Source of the DNA: Blastomyces gilchristii SLH14081
Taxonomy: Eukaryota; Ascomycota; Eurotiomycetes; Onygenales; Ajellomycetaceae
NCBI RefSeq assembly: GCF_000003855.2
Contig: NW_003101675.1
Coordinates: 1,800,379-1,864,378 of the forward strand
DNA length: 64,000 nt
Reading direction: 5' to 3'
Shown here in pieces: positions 43,168-55,535 of this stretch. Below the pieces are notes generated by a model. It saw only the letters and a list, made by a program, of their open reading frames with translations. It ran no database searches and had not been told where the DNA came from. The translations under genes were made by a program, and so were the position numbers. The stretch's first letter is position 1. The number at the start of each line of letters is the position of its first letter.

Positions 43168-43405
43168 AGTAAAATGCCGTGGCCGGGGCAAATAAACGTT
43201 GCTTGTACGAGAGTGAATATATACAGATCGAAGGATACAGGGTATCATGACGCTGAAGACGACTGAAATGTTCGGCCTGGAGGGAGAGGAAATGGGAATA
43301 AACAAACACTAGGATTGGGGATGGATGCAATAATGAATAATAATCCGCCGTATCGATAGGAATGATTTTATTTAACGCTTGGCGGGCTTCCAACACCAAC
43401 AAATA

Positions 43406-43489
43406 TCCTCGATGGTCTAGTGGTCATGATTTCCGCTTGTCATTTACGTGCCGAGCGCGGGAGACCAGGGTTCGATTCCCTGTCGGGGA
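43406..43489 (+). tRNA. tRNA-Asp (GUC) with a 13-nt intron
   Basis: The acceptor stem TCCTCGA pairs with TCGGGGA. The A box is TGGTCTAGTGG-like and the B box is GGTTCGATTCC. The anticodon stem TCCGC/GCGGG encloses TTGTCA and C38, with anticodon GTC at 43439-43441. The intron TTTACGTGCCGAG (43443-43455) sits after position 37, the canonical place. The mature length is 71-72 nt; base 43490 (G) is the discriminator. A T7 run at 43491-43497 is the RNA polymerase III terminator. Confidence 0.93.
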
Positions 43490-43490
43490 G

Positions 43491-43497
43491 TTTTTTT
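43491..43497 (+). terminator. RNA polymerase III terminator of tRNA-Asp
   Basis: Seven consecutive T directly after the discriminator base of the tRNA. Confidence 0.85.
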
Positions 43498-46420
43498 GAG
43501 AATTTCTTTTTCATTTTTTTATTTTTTCTTTTCTTTCCCAGTTGTTAACTTCTTATATAACCTGCATGTGAAGAGTGAATATTATTTTATTTTTAGTGCC
43601 ATGCCCCTCATCTTATCTATGTTAGTCACAACCCCTCACTATTCAGTCTAAATACTTTATTGAAGTTTAATATTGCATGATTGAAGCCTAATCCTGTGTA
43701 TGTGAAGGGGAAAAAAAGGAATATAAGAATGGCAGACTTGAATGCAAGGCCTTTTTCATGCAGAGAATGTTGAATAGTAGGGTGTGTAAGGTTGTGCGAG
43801 TCTCTTATAAGAGCTTGTATGAGGTTAAACATGCAAACTGAACACGCCCTGACTTCGTCTTTCTCATTATTGTTTCTTTTTGTTAGTTCGATGATTTTGG
43901 TGATCCCGGTCAACCCTCTCTTCCTGACCCGTTTGAGGACTAATTTCGTGTCATTGCAGATTATTATCGGCCATCGCCAAAAGTTTCTTCAATATCTGAT
44001 TGACGAAGCTCCCACGGGCCGCTAGCAACTGTTTCCCTCCCTTCCCATGGCTCTTCTTCAACCCATGCAGGTGTATATACGCCGCCCGAAAACAGATATT
44101 ACAGGTGTCAACAGGTGTGAACAGGTGTGATGATGCAGTGGACTCCTCCGAAATGTTCACGTCAGACCCCCTAGCCCGAAGATCTCCGGCAATGCGCTCA
44201 TCGGAGATGGGACATGTTTAGTGCAAGGACCTACTGTACCCCAGAGATAAGCCACCGAGCAATTCCCTGTTTCAGGCATTCTCGCTGATGTGTACTCTGT
44301 TTGGCGGCACACTTCGATGATTGAGATGGTGAGTCCTAGACTTTTCCCTATGAAAATGCATGAACCCCTTGTGACCGCTACAGATGAAAGGAGGGCACAC
44401 GATATTCCAGCCAGCCTCAACCCACAGAAAAATAGAAGAAATCTAATCCGTATGAGTTAGGCGACGGATATTTTAATATGATTACTTGAAGGAAACAATT
44501 TCTATTGCTCTAGGTTATGTGGCTTTGGGTCTCAAACTCTGAAAGACTAGCCTGCGACCCTGCTTGTTTCGATATGGAACGACACAACGTTCCAGGGCTC
44601 GAAACCCTAGAGTTTAGCTACATCTCGACGTGGTTGAAATACAAGACCATAGTGCGATAGGGGGATCCAGGCTTGGTTGTTGACCGAGCTAACCCCATAA
44701 AGGCTCGACGAAATTTGTTGGCTGAACTCCATGGAAAGCGAGAAAATGGATAGAGGGGGCCAGATGGCAAAACATGCATGGGGACTGATAGCAAATCATG
44801 ATTACCGAGTCAGCATATCTCCTGAGCTGTATATTACAGCAGGTATGCTAATAATCTTCCGAATCAGCCTATCCATTTCCGCTGGAGTACATCCAGATCC
44901 CAAATTTATATCGGAGGAATGGAAGCCGTCATCCTCTTAGAAGTAACACCGGGAATTTTTGACATATTCCAATTTCCATGCGACAAATTCTGGCCTTGAG
45001 AGTACGGTTGTCAATGGTAAACCGTGTTTTATTCTTGACTTGCTCATTTTATACCCGCCCAGAGTGTGATCGATATTGTGGCTCTGTCGTTTACCCCCTG
45101 GATCCCCTCGACTTCTGATTAATTGTGGGAGGTAATACCCCGGATTTGACCCATGTCGGTAAATTATACGATTATGTGACAGAATACCCACACTAGCTTT
45201 CTTTCAGATGGAGGCAATGATCATCTAAACAGCATGAATCTACTATTTACTGACACACTCAGGCTTAGTTTCCAATTTTGTGGAAGTGCTCTGTACCTCA
45301 AGGCCCAGCGGCACCTCTTAGGTTTATTGAAATTGAGGAATTATGCGACATCAATGCCCAGCAATGAATGTTAACTAGTGTCAGTGGGATCCTGGTCGAG
45401 AGTTTAGGAGAGTGTACACCAGCATGAATCACGGTCCCTCTAGTACCAGGGAGTATTTTTAGGATACCCAGATCTTGATTCTTATTCAGCGGCGTTTTGC
45501 TGGCGAATAACGCAGCAGCCTCGGGTTCTACTGCCAGAAATAATTTTGATAAGACCGATGTTGGCTGGCGGAGACCGGCAATGCCAAAAGCACATGTTCA
45601 ACTGCTTGTTTTTGTTATGGGGCCAGGCGGTTGTGTCCGAAGGAGCTTGATTGATTGATTGATTCCTTAAGTTAAAGTTTGCATCCCTGCGGGCGCTACG
45701 TCCGAAGGAGCTGTTATGCCCATATTTAAGTGGGCCTTGCCTTTCGACTTACACAGTACGGAGTACACAATTCACATTTGGAATGCAGGTGGATTGCGCC
45801 AATTTAAATTCAACATTTGAAGGCGGCACAGCACTGGTTTAGTTGAAGACCCCCCGTACAGAGCAAAGTAGGAGCTCTGTAGCAGCAAACCAATCTTGCA
45901 ATGCTTCCTTTCGAGAGTGGGCGCAAAAATTTTTCTCATGTGAAATTTTTCGCATGAATTTCCAGCCTACTTCTCCATGAATATCGATCAGTTACGCAGT
46001 ATGTCTACGAGGGATATCCCTGTCTCAAGTGCAAGCCTCAGCCGCTAGTTACAACCTTCTTGAAAGCTTCTTTTACCGACGCTTGACCAAACACAAGATG
46101 GCGCTAGTGGGGGAGTTAAGCCTTCATGCTGGGTTATCGCCCATCATAGAAGTCCCTCCGCCCAAATACGGCCCCCCTCCCTCCTAGAAATAAGCACGGG
46201 GAGGACGCTGATCCGGTCAAAGTAGCTAGTGGAGATGAGATGTTATAGCCTCTCGCCTATTCATTTAACTTACCCGCGTGAAATAGATTAGAAACGGAAG
46301 GATACGATACCTCACCGTCTGACAGATGGTGCTTATAACTCCTGCGAGCTTCCCCTTTCTTGAAACATCTCCATCATCTTTCGAGTTATCCCAACAGTAC
46401 CTCTTTTGAGCAGTGCTAAT
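43498..46420. other. gene-poor intergenic region
   Basis: No recognised gene on either strand. Notable pieces: three direct copies of ACAGGTGTNA at 44101-44130, (GATT)n at about 45648-45664, and GTACGGAGTAC at 45756-45766. The minus-strand frame 44157-44420 starts with a hydrophobic segment but has no family match or Kozak support. Confidence 0.5.
44101..44130. repeat. triple 10-bp direct repeat with CAGGTG core
   Basis: ACAGGTGTCA, ACAGGTGTGA, ACAGGTGTGA in tandem. Each copy holds an E-box-like CAGGTG. No gene start lies within 2 kb downstream except the decayed Zn2Cys6 gene at 46421. Confidence 0.8.
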
Positions 46421-48318
46421 ATGGAGGCAATAGACGCAACCACCCCAATGAAGCAGGTTTGCGATAACTGCCGCCGCCGCAAACTCAAATGCAATCGTTT
46501 ATATCCATGCGATAGGTGTCAGAGTGCGCTTCTCCGTTGTGCTTATACAGACGTTCTACAACGGAAGGGACCGAAATTTCGCACTATTTACCCACGTTCT
46601 TCCGCTAGCTCTATTGGCGATCAATCACCCAGGTCATATTTTTTCCCTACACCACCTAACTCAGCTCTCTCAGGGGATTTTGACTGTAGTCTCACCCATC
46701 AATTTGCGCCGCCGTTCCTCTTACCCGGATCTATGATATCTACCGATGATTCTAGCTGGAATGATACCTCTAACCTACAACTGGCTCCTACTCGTTTATC
46801 CCCTCTGGTTATTCTTGCTCACGTGAACGTGTATCTAAAGTATCTATTCCCTATTATGCCTGTCATCGCGCCAGACCAGGTGCTTGCGGACAGCAGCGAG
46901 CCAGAATGTCTAAGCCCACAGCGATATGCCTTACTTGTCGCTCTATGTGCAGCAACGCATATCCAACTGAAACTCGACGGACCCGCGCTCCATGACCGGC
47001 CGGACGCAGGCATAACGACCGTGCACGACGGAACTCTCATATCAGGAGAGGGCCTGCTATCTGAAGCTCTACGAGCACGGTCAGATTATGACCTGATCGA
47101 GTCTCCAAGTATCGACAGTCTCCTCACATCATTCTACCTCTTAGCCTCCTACGGAAATTTGGATAAGCAAGACCATGCATGGTACTACCTTTGCCAAGCA
47201 CTTTTCATGGCTCATACATTAGGGTTGCATCAAGAGTCATCCTACCGCGCATTTGACGCTATCGAAGCAGAAGAGAGACGGAGGGTATTCTGGTTGCTTT
47301 TCGTTACGGAAAGGTGACTTTGGGTGCAATATATAGCCATGCCTTTGAATGAGTCGCCCTAGCTAACACTTCAAGTCTACCAAGGCATATGCGCTTCAGC
47401 AAACCAAACCTGTTATTTTAAGAAATTCGATACGAAAACCGGAAATCTTCGGCGGGGATGATCCCATCCTTGCTTATGGGTTTTTGAACCTAATTAACCT
47501 CTTCGAGAAGTTTCCACCGGACCTATATGACTGGATTACTTTTCGACAAGGAGATGAGTTATCTGGGCAGGCGCTTGTTAACGTGATTCTGCGCGATTTG
47601 AGTTCCCCTATATCCCTAGAGGGGGTCTTGGAGACCCAACAAGTTGACATTCTCGTCACACAGCAGTGGCTCCGGACGGCAATGTGGAAGCTTCCAAACC
47701 CAATTGTCCCTGGGGAAATCACCTGCGATACAAGAGATCATTCCGCCACATGTCCCCATCAAGGCAGGAAAGTCGGCGATGGAGGTTGTGTATGCAGTGT
47801 CTCAAGCCGCGGTAGATTCCCACGGCATCGGAATGGTCCGTCACCTCCGTAAACTATTCCCGTACCTGCCTCTCTCCAGTTGCTAATTGTGCCATCCTTT
47901 CAGGAGCAAAAGCTCTTCGAATTTGGGCATTTGCGTTGCCGATGCTACACGCAGAATGCGACCTGCAACCGCTACACACGTAGCCGCGTCAATAGTTGAT
48001 ACAAAAGAGCTTCTTTGGGGGATTCTTATATCTCTATCAACGATTCGTGGCTCGCAGTCACATTTGTTCCCGATGCCTTTGGAACAATTCGGGGATATTG
48101 TGGGGGTTGAATCGCCAACCATAGCAAGCGCTCTATCACCCCCCTCACATGAAACAGGAGGTGCGAAGAATGATTGCTGCCAACTTGTTCCGACCGATCA
48201 ATGGGATGAAAGTGAGCAGGGCCGTACACAAGGAGTCTCAAAAACCAAGGGGCAAACCCATCAACTGCACACTGAAACAGTGCGGAAAATGCGAAGTAGC
48301 TACACGAGTCTGATATGA
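46421..48318 (+). pseudogene. decayed Zn(II)2Cys6 fungal transcription factor
   Basis: Exon 1 (46421-47313) is intact. It has the binuclear zinc cluster CDNCRRRKLKCNRLYPCDRC with its last Cys in LLRCAY, then part of the fungal_trans domain, with CQALFMAHTLGLHQE and EAEERRRVFWLLFVTER. After the donor GTGACT the only sensible acceptor (before GCATATGCG, 47385) leaves the expected RAYALQQTKPVIL out of frame by one base. The frame changes again near 47710-47735 (between WLRTAMWKLP and IIPPHVPIKAGKSAM) and near 47928 (between EQKLFEFG and ICVADATRR), with a plausible intron 47836-47903 between. The tail reads ELLWGILISLSTIRGSQSHLF. Three separate shifts and no full-length splice solution argue for a pseudogene, although sequencing errors are possible. 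Confidence 0.75.
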
Positions 48319-48983
48319 AAAGGCAAGGCTACCAGCCATTAATGTTTACAATATATGAGAATAAATTAAGGGGCTTATGTATCGCTTAACTGGTGATCTC
48401 TCTGGACTGCAAAACTTCGACAACACGGAAGCATTCAATCCTAGGCCGGTACGCATGTTTCCATCATTTATGCTCTGTTCCTTACGAATATATGCGATTT
48501 ATATTATACTTCGTTATGCAACTGGTGTCTTGGTTGAGGGCTGGAAATGGTACGTGCAGTACATTACATTACAAGCCTGGAGCCATTATTTTGCGGCAAG
48601 GGAACTGTAAGAAAAATGCTTGAATAGTAGCGGCTGACATTCCTCCTTATAGTACAAATCTGTAGACGTGAACCTATTGATACAGGTGCAAAATTCACAA
48701 CAGACTTTTATGCATGCTTTTTCCCTTCTTTGAAATATAATAATAATCCCTAGCCTATAACTGGTCCTGGCAGGCATCTTGGACCGGTAGGGCTGGGATC
48801 GTACAGTACAGTACAGAGTACATATGACGAAAATGAAGAAGTAAAACTGGGTATTTTAAACCATCATATAAAAAAATAAAAAAATAAAAACATAAATGAA
48901 AATCACTAGACAAGTGGAAACTATTAACAAAGAATATAATAAATAATTTTGAAAGGAAAGATTCTCATAATTAAAACCCCCCG
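48319..48983. other. intergenic region
   Basis: AT-rich 3' flanks, with A/T runs at 48868-48895 and a CAGTACAGTACAGAGTAC tract near 48805-48822. No gene recognised. Confidence 0.5.
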
Positions 48984-50304
48984 TCACGCTTCTTCTTGGA
49001 AAGGATTCTTGTCTCTAGTCGGATGGCTAAAATTCCTACTATGTTGTAATGGATAACTGAAACTGCCTTCCCTGCTTGCTATGGCATCAGGCTTCTTGAT
49101 AGTACCAGGGCCGCGGCTGAAATCATGTCTTCGCAGTGGAGACCGCGATCGCGGAGTTCGTGGAGTTCGAGGAGTTCGCGGAGTTTGCCGATCTTGAGCA
49201 TAACTGAGTTGATCTGCCGTGCCGTTTTTGAGCAACCAGTAGTCACGAAGGCGGTCGAGGGCAGTTTTGAAATCATCGAGAATAACGGTATCGCAGAGAC
49301 ATTTAAAGACAAAGGACAACTATTTAGATGTGGTGCAATTAGCGATGATTTTTTTTTCTTTTTTTTTTCTTTTTTTTCTTTTTTTTTTTTTTTTTTTTGA
49401 GTGTGTTCAATCCGGGCTTCGCAGTAGATTTGTCCTAACCTTCCAAAACGGATTAACACCCGTGGGCAAGGATCCTTCAAAAACGTGAAGGACGGAGAGA
49501 AGGTCGACAATAAGAAATACGATTGAGAGACACATAGCCGCTAGCATTACGCCAAAACGAGGGCTGTTACGAACGAGCTCGACGTAGGTAAACGAATACT
49601 CAGACTTTATGACATAGAAGAGATTGCATGTAGTATATATCCACCAGGGATCACTGGAAACTGAGAGTCAGCCTATTCATTCTTCCAGCTCTTGCCACCA
49701 ATCGTATATGCAGGTAGGGTGGAGGCGGGATATATATCTTAGCCAGATGCTCACCGGAAGAGAGTTTCAAAGGGTCTGGTTTTCAGGAATAAGTCATTAA
49801 TGCGGTTGAAATACGTGAAGTTGGCGTATATTTCGAGGATCCAGTACGGTTGTACAAGGATGACCGTGCCGATGTAGAATCTGCTGACGTTCTTGCTGAG
49901 GAACGGCCTGTTTTTCATCCAGGAGATAACGTTGTGAAGACTCCACGACATATTGAGTCCAATTGCAGTAGTGGAGAGGTACCAGCCATATACCGGCTCA
50001 TGCGCAAAGATCCATGTGCCATGCGCCATGCCGAGGATTAACTTTGGAGGACAATTTTGTTAATCATGATGAATTCCAAGAATGCGGGAAGTCTGCCATT
50101 GAAATGTACGTAACGTACCTCAGCTAGGATCAATTTATGTAGAAGGGCTTTACGGCGCATGTTTGCGATCGTGATAGCAGCCATAAACACCAGGGTTCCC
50201 ACCATGAAGCCCTGTGCCCAACCTTCGAGGACCAAGGCATCTGGGTTATCGTCGGGGCGGCCCACATCATCGCTTCGCTTGGTGGGAGGGAGATACCCGC
50301 GCAT
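48984..50304 (-). CDS. conserved fungal multi-pass membrane protein
   Basis: Ascomycete integral membrane protein with a GPCR-like number of helices; function not established. Exons 50304-50119, 50041-49755, 49653-49440 and 49319-48984 total 340 residues in frame, with introns of 77, 101 and 120 nt (donors GTACGT, GTGAGC, GTTAGG). About seven hydrophobic segments are visible: WAQGFMVGTLVFMAAITIA, LILGMAHGTWIFA, WYLSTTAIGLNMSW, FYIGTVILVQPYWILEIYA, WWIYTTCNLFYVI, VMLAAMCLSIVFLIVDLLSV and FVFKCLCDTVIL. Strongly conserved-looking blocks are PDALVLEGWAQGF, RPFLSKNVSRFYIG, KTRPFETLFRDPWWIYTTCN and DTVILDDFKTALDRL. The cytoplasmic tail has four tandem TPR tripeptides then SRSPLRR, likely phosphosites. 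Intron 3 carries a long interrupted A-tract (T on plus, 49350-49398). Confidence 0.8.
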
Positions 50305-53300
50305 GGCAGCTGCTTCCTCTGATCATAGAATCAAAGCTGATAGTAGTCGACTTGCGTCATGGCATCAGCACGGGCAAAATATGCAGTCGATTCAATGAAG
50401 CTTGTAAGTTAAGATGAAATCGACGCAGGAGTGCAAACGGAGAGATAAGGAGCGAATGAAACTAAGTAAAATATCAGGAGGATAAGTTATTAATTTGAGT
50501 ATCAGTTATATGGCAGAGGTGAAAAGGTAGGATTCTGTCGGGTTGAGGCTGATTGAAAGAACTCAGGCGATTTGGAAATAGTATGCTAGACACTCCATCT
50601 CACACGCTGTTGACATGGGCGATCAGTGTCGATTAGATATGCTTTGGTTCGATATGATCGCCAAACCGTAGGGTATCAAACGTCTAAATTTAACAATGAC
50701 GGACGGGTGTGTATGTCGTTCGAAGTGGAAAGAAGGACAAACGAGGGCGAAAAAAACGGACAATGGACCTGGTGTCTGGATGCTTATAGGGGCTGATTCT
50801 GCACACGAGTGGGAAGTCCCACGCACCGAGCTGGGTCTCCCGACTTGCCACTAGCTACCCCGCTCAACCTTTGGCTCGTGCTGGACGCATGGTTTGGGAG
50901 ATACTAGCACTTGGATTCGGACTATTGCTCGGCATCCTGTCCTGTCCGGCACACACGTACAAGGTACCGAACATTGCATGATTTTCTCGGCCTCTGAATT
51001 GACGACAAGGTTCCGCCTGTCTGGTTCATGCTGAAAAGGCGCTGCTGGGCAAACTAGTCTCAACCCCTTGAAGATTGTGTGATATGCCCAAAGGTATTCA
51101 TCATTGTTCTAATTGCATGAGTGGTTGCATTATGTTGGTGGAAGATGTGAGTGCACTGTAGAAGCCGATGTAATAGTAGGTCTTAGACGCAAACGTGCAC
51201 GGTACATCAAGGTGCATGTATAGTACATGTACAGTACTTCGTCATAGCTCTATCATTCCGTCATTGCTATCTTATAATGTTTCTCAATTAATGGCCAAGC
51301 TCTCCACTCCGTCCTCTAACAGAGAGAAACCGCTAGTCAAGAGTGTTACACACTGAAGCATAACATCATCTGAAGTTGATTGTTATCTCTGGAGTACGGT
51401 CAGCACGGCGCATATTATTTTGCATCAGCTCTATGTCAGAGTTGCGCGCTCCAGGCTCAAGTCACTTACAAAACCCCACCGGCCAACCTTGGCCAGACCT
51501 GGGAGAAACGGTCCGGCACCCCAATCATGCAGGATTTTGGAGACAGGGGTTAATTTCAGGCTAAAGGCCAACAGCTGCAACACCACCCACTCCGTTCATG
51601 CAGAATGGACAGCTCAGAAATTTGTGGGGCATGTTTTTAAGGGGTTGGGTTGGTTGGAGGTTACAAGTCATGTGATGTTGATTGCCCTACCTAGGTACCT
51701 AGGTAAACTTGTTGCTTGGGTCAAGGTTGACTGATAGAGTTCATAACGGCTAGACAACAGAACACTTTAAACATCGTTACTCTCTACAGCGCAATATGAT
51801 CTGTGGCTTGATGCTTCTATTATTCTTTCACTCTTTCCCTCGCGTCTAATAAATGATCACTTGTGCGACCCCCCATTGGGAGTTCTGGTGGCTGCTAGCG
51901 CTGCTCAGTAATAATAGCTGCTAGCTAGTGTTTGCTCCTGCGAGCACAATGCTCCCAGGTTTTGGACTATTGGTTCCTCCAGCGGCTTCAGCTGTGAAGA
52001 TCATTCCCTGAAAAAGGGTGAGTGTCAGCCCACTCGCCAGACCTCCGATGTTCCTCGGGCATCGTCCCCTCTTCATATGTTTATCTGTCAGATTTCCAAG
52101 GTTCCAGGGTCCCCGAGTTGAGAATATTGTCCGAGGATGAGAGGAAAAGGAGAGTCGACGGAGATTATCCGCAGTCAATCCCCCAAGGAGTAGAACAATT
52201 CGAAAACAGTCCCTATCTGAGGGGCAGCCTTCCAAAGCAAGTTGAAAATCAAACCGCCTGATATTCTCTCTTTCTGGGCAGTTTTCGCCGGATTTAATTT
52301 TTAATTTTATGCTTTTTCTCCATGCTTCTGCTCAAGAGGCTCTGTCGTTCGTCTAGCTGGGAGAGAAAAAGAAAGGGGAAATATGCATGGTTTCAGGGGC
52401 AATATGCAACGCTCTCGCCTAAGCGTACTTATTCCCCAGATGCCTGGAACTAACCATGTTGACCCCACTACCCACACTGCCAGGATCCGGTGCCAAAGAA
52501 TTTTACGAACGAGCCAAAGAAGCTAGTGGGTGAGGCCGCGAGTCTACGGAGAATGTTTAGGCAAACCGGCTGGGTTGTATCTAGCATATATGCCATATGG
52601 ACACATAGCTGCGCTTCGATATGAGTAATCCAGATGGATATTTGACCCTTATGCCTTCAGGCCTCAGGAACTCATTTGCCCGCTTTCCGGCTCTGTTCGT
52701 ATCCATCCAATTGGTTGAAACAGGGTTTAGGTTGTCAAGCTCTCCTGGGTGTTTTAGGAAAATCAATTATTTGAGAAGTTGACGAAACTCTCAAATTGGA
52801 AGAAGGTCAACATCATCCGATTCGTTAGGACGAGGTGAGAGATACACTATCCGTCTCGAGGTTTGTAGCTACCCTGGCTAGCCCCATACGCAGCGTATGC
52901 TGGTCTAAAAATATCATCCTCAGGGCAAGCCGGGGAGAAGATTCCGGCATAATTTTTTTTTTTTTCCAACGATAATTTCTTCTGTTCGTTATCCCCCTGT
53001 TTATCTCCCGCTAACTTGAGAATAACGGCCAATGAACGAACTGAACATCTCTCTATTTTCTCTCTCTCTCTATTTATTATAGAAAAACCAACTTTGCAAA
53101 AATCACTGTAATGTGACATCACGTGCACCTCATCAAAAATATTTGAATGCTCAGCTCTGCTCTCCAGCCCATACAGCTCAGATCAATCTTCAAATCTTCA
53201 ATCTTTTTTTTTCATTCTGCTCTTTTCATACATTCTCTACAGTATTTACATTCCTTATACTCTTCTCTATGTTCATTTTTGATCTCTGTGTTCATGGCAT

Positions 53301-54103
53301 GCGCTGCTAAATGCCCTGTAACATGATGTGCACCCCTTCGAATTCATGGATGGGATTGAACAGCCAGCTCTGTGGCCTGTACGGCTCTGATTAATCTGAT
53401 AATAGCGATAGGGTTGATACGGGGGTGGAAGGGGTGGTAGGGGCGGTAAGGGGGGGGTGTAGGGGTAGGGGGTGGAAGTGATAGAGGGGGCTGCGCAAGC
53501 AGCAAAGCGAGCGTAAGCGAGCGTTTGATTCTTGTTAAACATGAGAAGGAAATCCCACGCTGTGCGGAAATCTCGTGTTATTTGAGAAAAATACATGGCT
53601 GGCTAGTTTATGAGATACGGCCGCGCCCACTCGCATCTCGTACACAAATCTATTGAAAAACCGTTTACTACGGTAGCTAACAAGATATCCAACTCCCGTG
53701 GATTATCGGTTTCCCCGGGTTTACAATAGAAGTCTCCGTGATGCTTACATGATTCCGATGCAATTATTCTCCAAATCAGCGGCCCCAAGGAAGCATGCTG
53801 CCTGCATATCGTCTGGGTGAGCAATTGGCCTGCGCTTCATATCTTGCGAACAATTCGAGACTTGCAATTCAATACGCAAATGCGCCTTCCACGGGTATCA
53901 TTTCCTCTCCTCTAGCTAAACACACCAGGAAACACACCAGGGCCCATTTATATTGAACATTTATTGCTGTACGATTTAGGTTCATGTCCTTGTGGCGGTG
54001 AGGAAAAGCTCAGGCAACATGTTCATACAGGAAAATCCGATTTAATGAAGAGGATAATTGAAAATGAGTGTAGAACTCAGGTTCACTGGAGACTGTCTAT
54101 TAC
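50305..54103. other. gene-poor intergenic region
   Basis: No gene recognised over 3.8 kb. Frames at 51376-51734, 51921-52261, 52847-53128 and 53273-53596 have no family motif; several start at non-ATG codons. Contains CCTAGGTACCTAGG near 51692-51706 and the G-run cluster at 53421-53474. Confidence 0.5.
53421..53474 (+). repeat. G-run cluster, potential G-quadruplex
   Basis: Successive runs of 4-8 G separated by 1-6 nt, on the plus strand. Four or more runs of at least 4 G meet the usual quadruplex pattern. On the minus strand it translates to Pro-rich frames that are not genes. Confidence 0.65.
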
Positions 54104-55535
54104 CTACATGGCATTATGTGCGACATTCTCCTGATGCCGCTGAAGCTGATCTTTCCTCGCAAAGCCTTTGTGGTTTCTGCACCCAGGCAGCTCACACTTG
54201 TACAACTTTTGGTGCTTCTCCAAATGCGACCTAAAGAAGCCAACTTGTGTCAGGAACAGAATATGTTAACTTTCAATATACAAAATAAAAGCTAATACAT
54301 GCCTGAAAACAGAATTTCTCTCAAAATTCACAATTTCACCATTGCCATCAACCCCCCCTTTCCGGCAGCGATGACCGAGCGGACAAAAATGGTCCCCCTT
54401 TCCACGGGATACTAGCGATTTTAAAAGATCTTGGATAGTGTCGTTTATAGCGTCATCGAAGGGGGGAGACTCCGGCCTCCCATCTGAGTTGCGGATTCGA
54501 TGCCGTGCAGCCCCAGTTCCCGTCTGAATGACGTCACCAGAATAATTTGTAACCTCGTCCATTGGGTCTGCCGTAGCTCCAGAGATTTGTCCCTGTGCGG
54601 GGCGTTTTTGGCGACGGGATGAGAGCTCTGGAGGCTTTTGGCTTTGTTTCCACCGTGATTGAATATCATTCGCCATTCCTTCCAGCTGCGAGGCGAGCTC
54701 CCTGTATACATCGAATCAGCGGGAAACCATACTTTTAAATGCCCAGGAAAGCAATGGTCTAGCGAACTCACTTGAGCGATGAATGTTTTGAATCAAAGTA
54801 ATCCAGAGGATCAAGATCAGAGAAGTCAGTGGTCTCTTTCATGTCATTGATTGTCTGAATCGCGTAGGTCTTTATATGATGGCCATCGGCCAGGTCCTTG
54901 GCCAGGTGCGACAATATCACCGCAGACCGGACTAGGTACTCCCCTATGTCTGCTAGTAGACAACGTGAGTCCGGCCAGTCTGCAGCAACAAAACCGAGCT
55001 GTCCCCGTCGGTCTTCAAGTAATTCGACAAAGGCTATATCCGGGATACCTTGCGGCGAAAAGGGATCCGGCATGGTGAGATTTTCCGGAAGGGGACACCA
55101 GGGGAGATTTTCTATTTGCTTTTCTGAGATTGGATGCACGAGTAGCCTTTGCTGCAGGACTAGTCTTAGCACAACACACAAAAGGAGAGAAGAAGAAAAA
55201 GAGAGGAGAGAGAAGAGAAGAGAAGAGGGAAGATGGAGGAGAGAAGAGAGAACGAGATGAGACGAGAAGCGACTGAAGCTAGCCTCGTCAAGAAGAGGGA
55301 TATGAGGCTGAAAACGAGTCTTTGAATATTCAAGTGTGAGGTGGTCAACCAGCCACCAAGCGGGGTTTGTCTCGTCAGAAGCTCCTGGCAGCCATTCGTT
55401 CTTCTCTTTGGCTTGAAAGGACGCCTCTAATGCCCTGGGTCCGCATGCGTGATGGGTTGACAAGGCTGACGACCAGTTAGAATCACCAGCCCAACTCGCT
55501 CTTCTTCGCCTTGTTCTTTTCGTGATAGCGGCCAT
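54104..55535 (-). CDS. C2H2 zinc-finger protein
   Basis: Exons 55535-54772, 54701-54303 and 54230-54104 give 429 residues. Intron 1 is GTGAGT...ACAG. Intron 2 appears to be GC-AG (CAG|GCATGT ... TTTAG), because only this join gives NSVFRSHLEKH. The C-terminus carries two zinc-binding modules: HFCPLGHRC...VFRSHLEKH, and YKCELPGCRNHKGFARKDQL followed by RHQENVAH (C-X4-C-X14-H-X5-H). The middle has FVELLEDRRGQLGFVAADWP and a helical region LADIGEYLVRSAVILSHLAKD. Residues about 95-130 are a Ser/Leu run read from a pyrimidine tract (plus strand 55180-55260, purine-rich). This may be an unrecognised intron, and the start may be later, at MPDPFSP. Probable nuclear regulator; its start lies 161 bp from the divergent Fungal_trans_2 gene. 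Confidence 0.7.
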
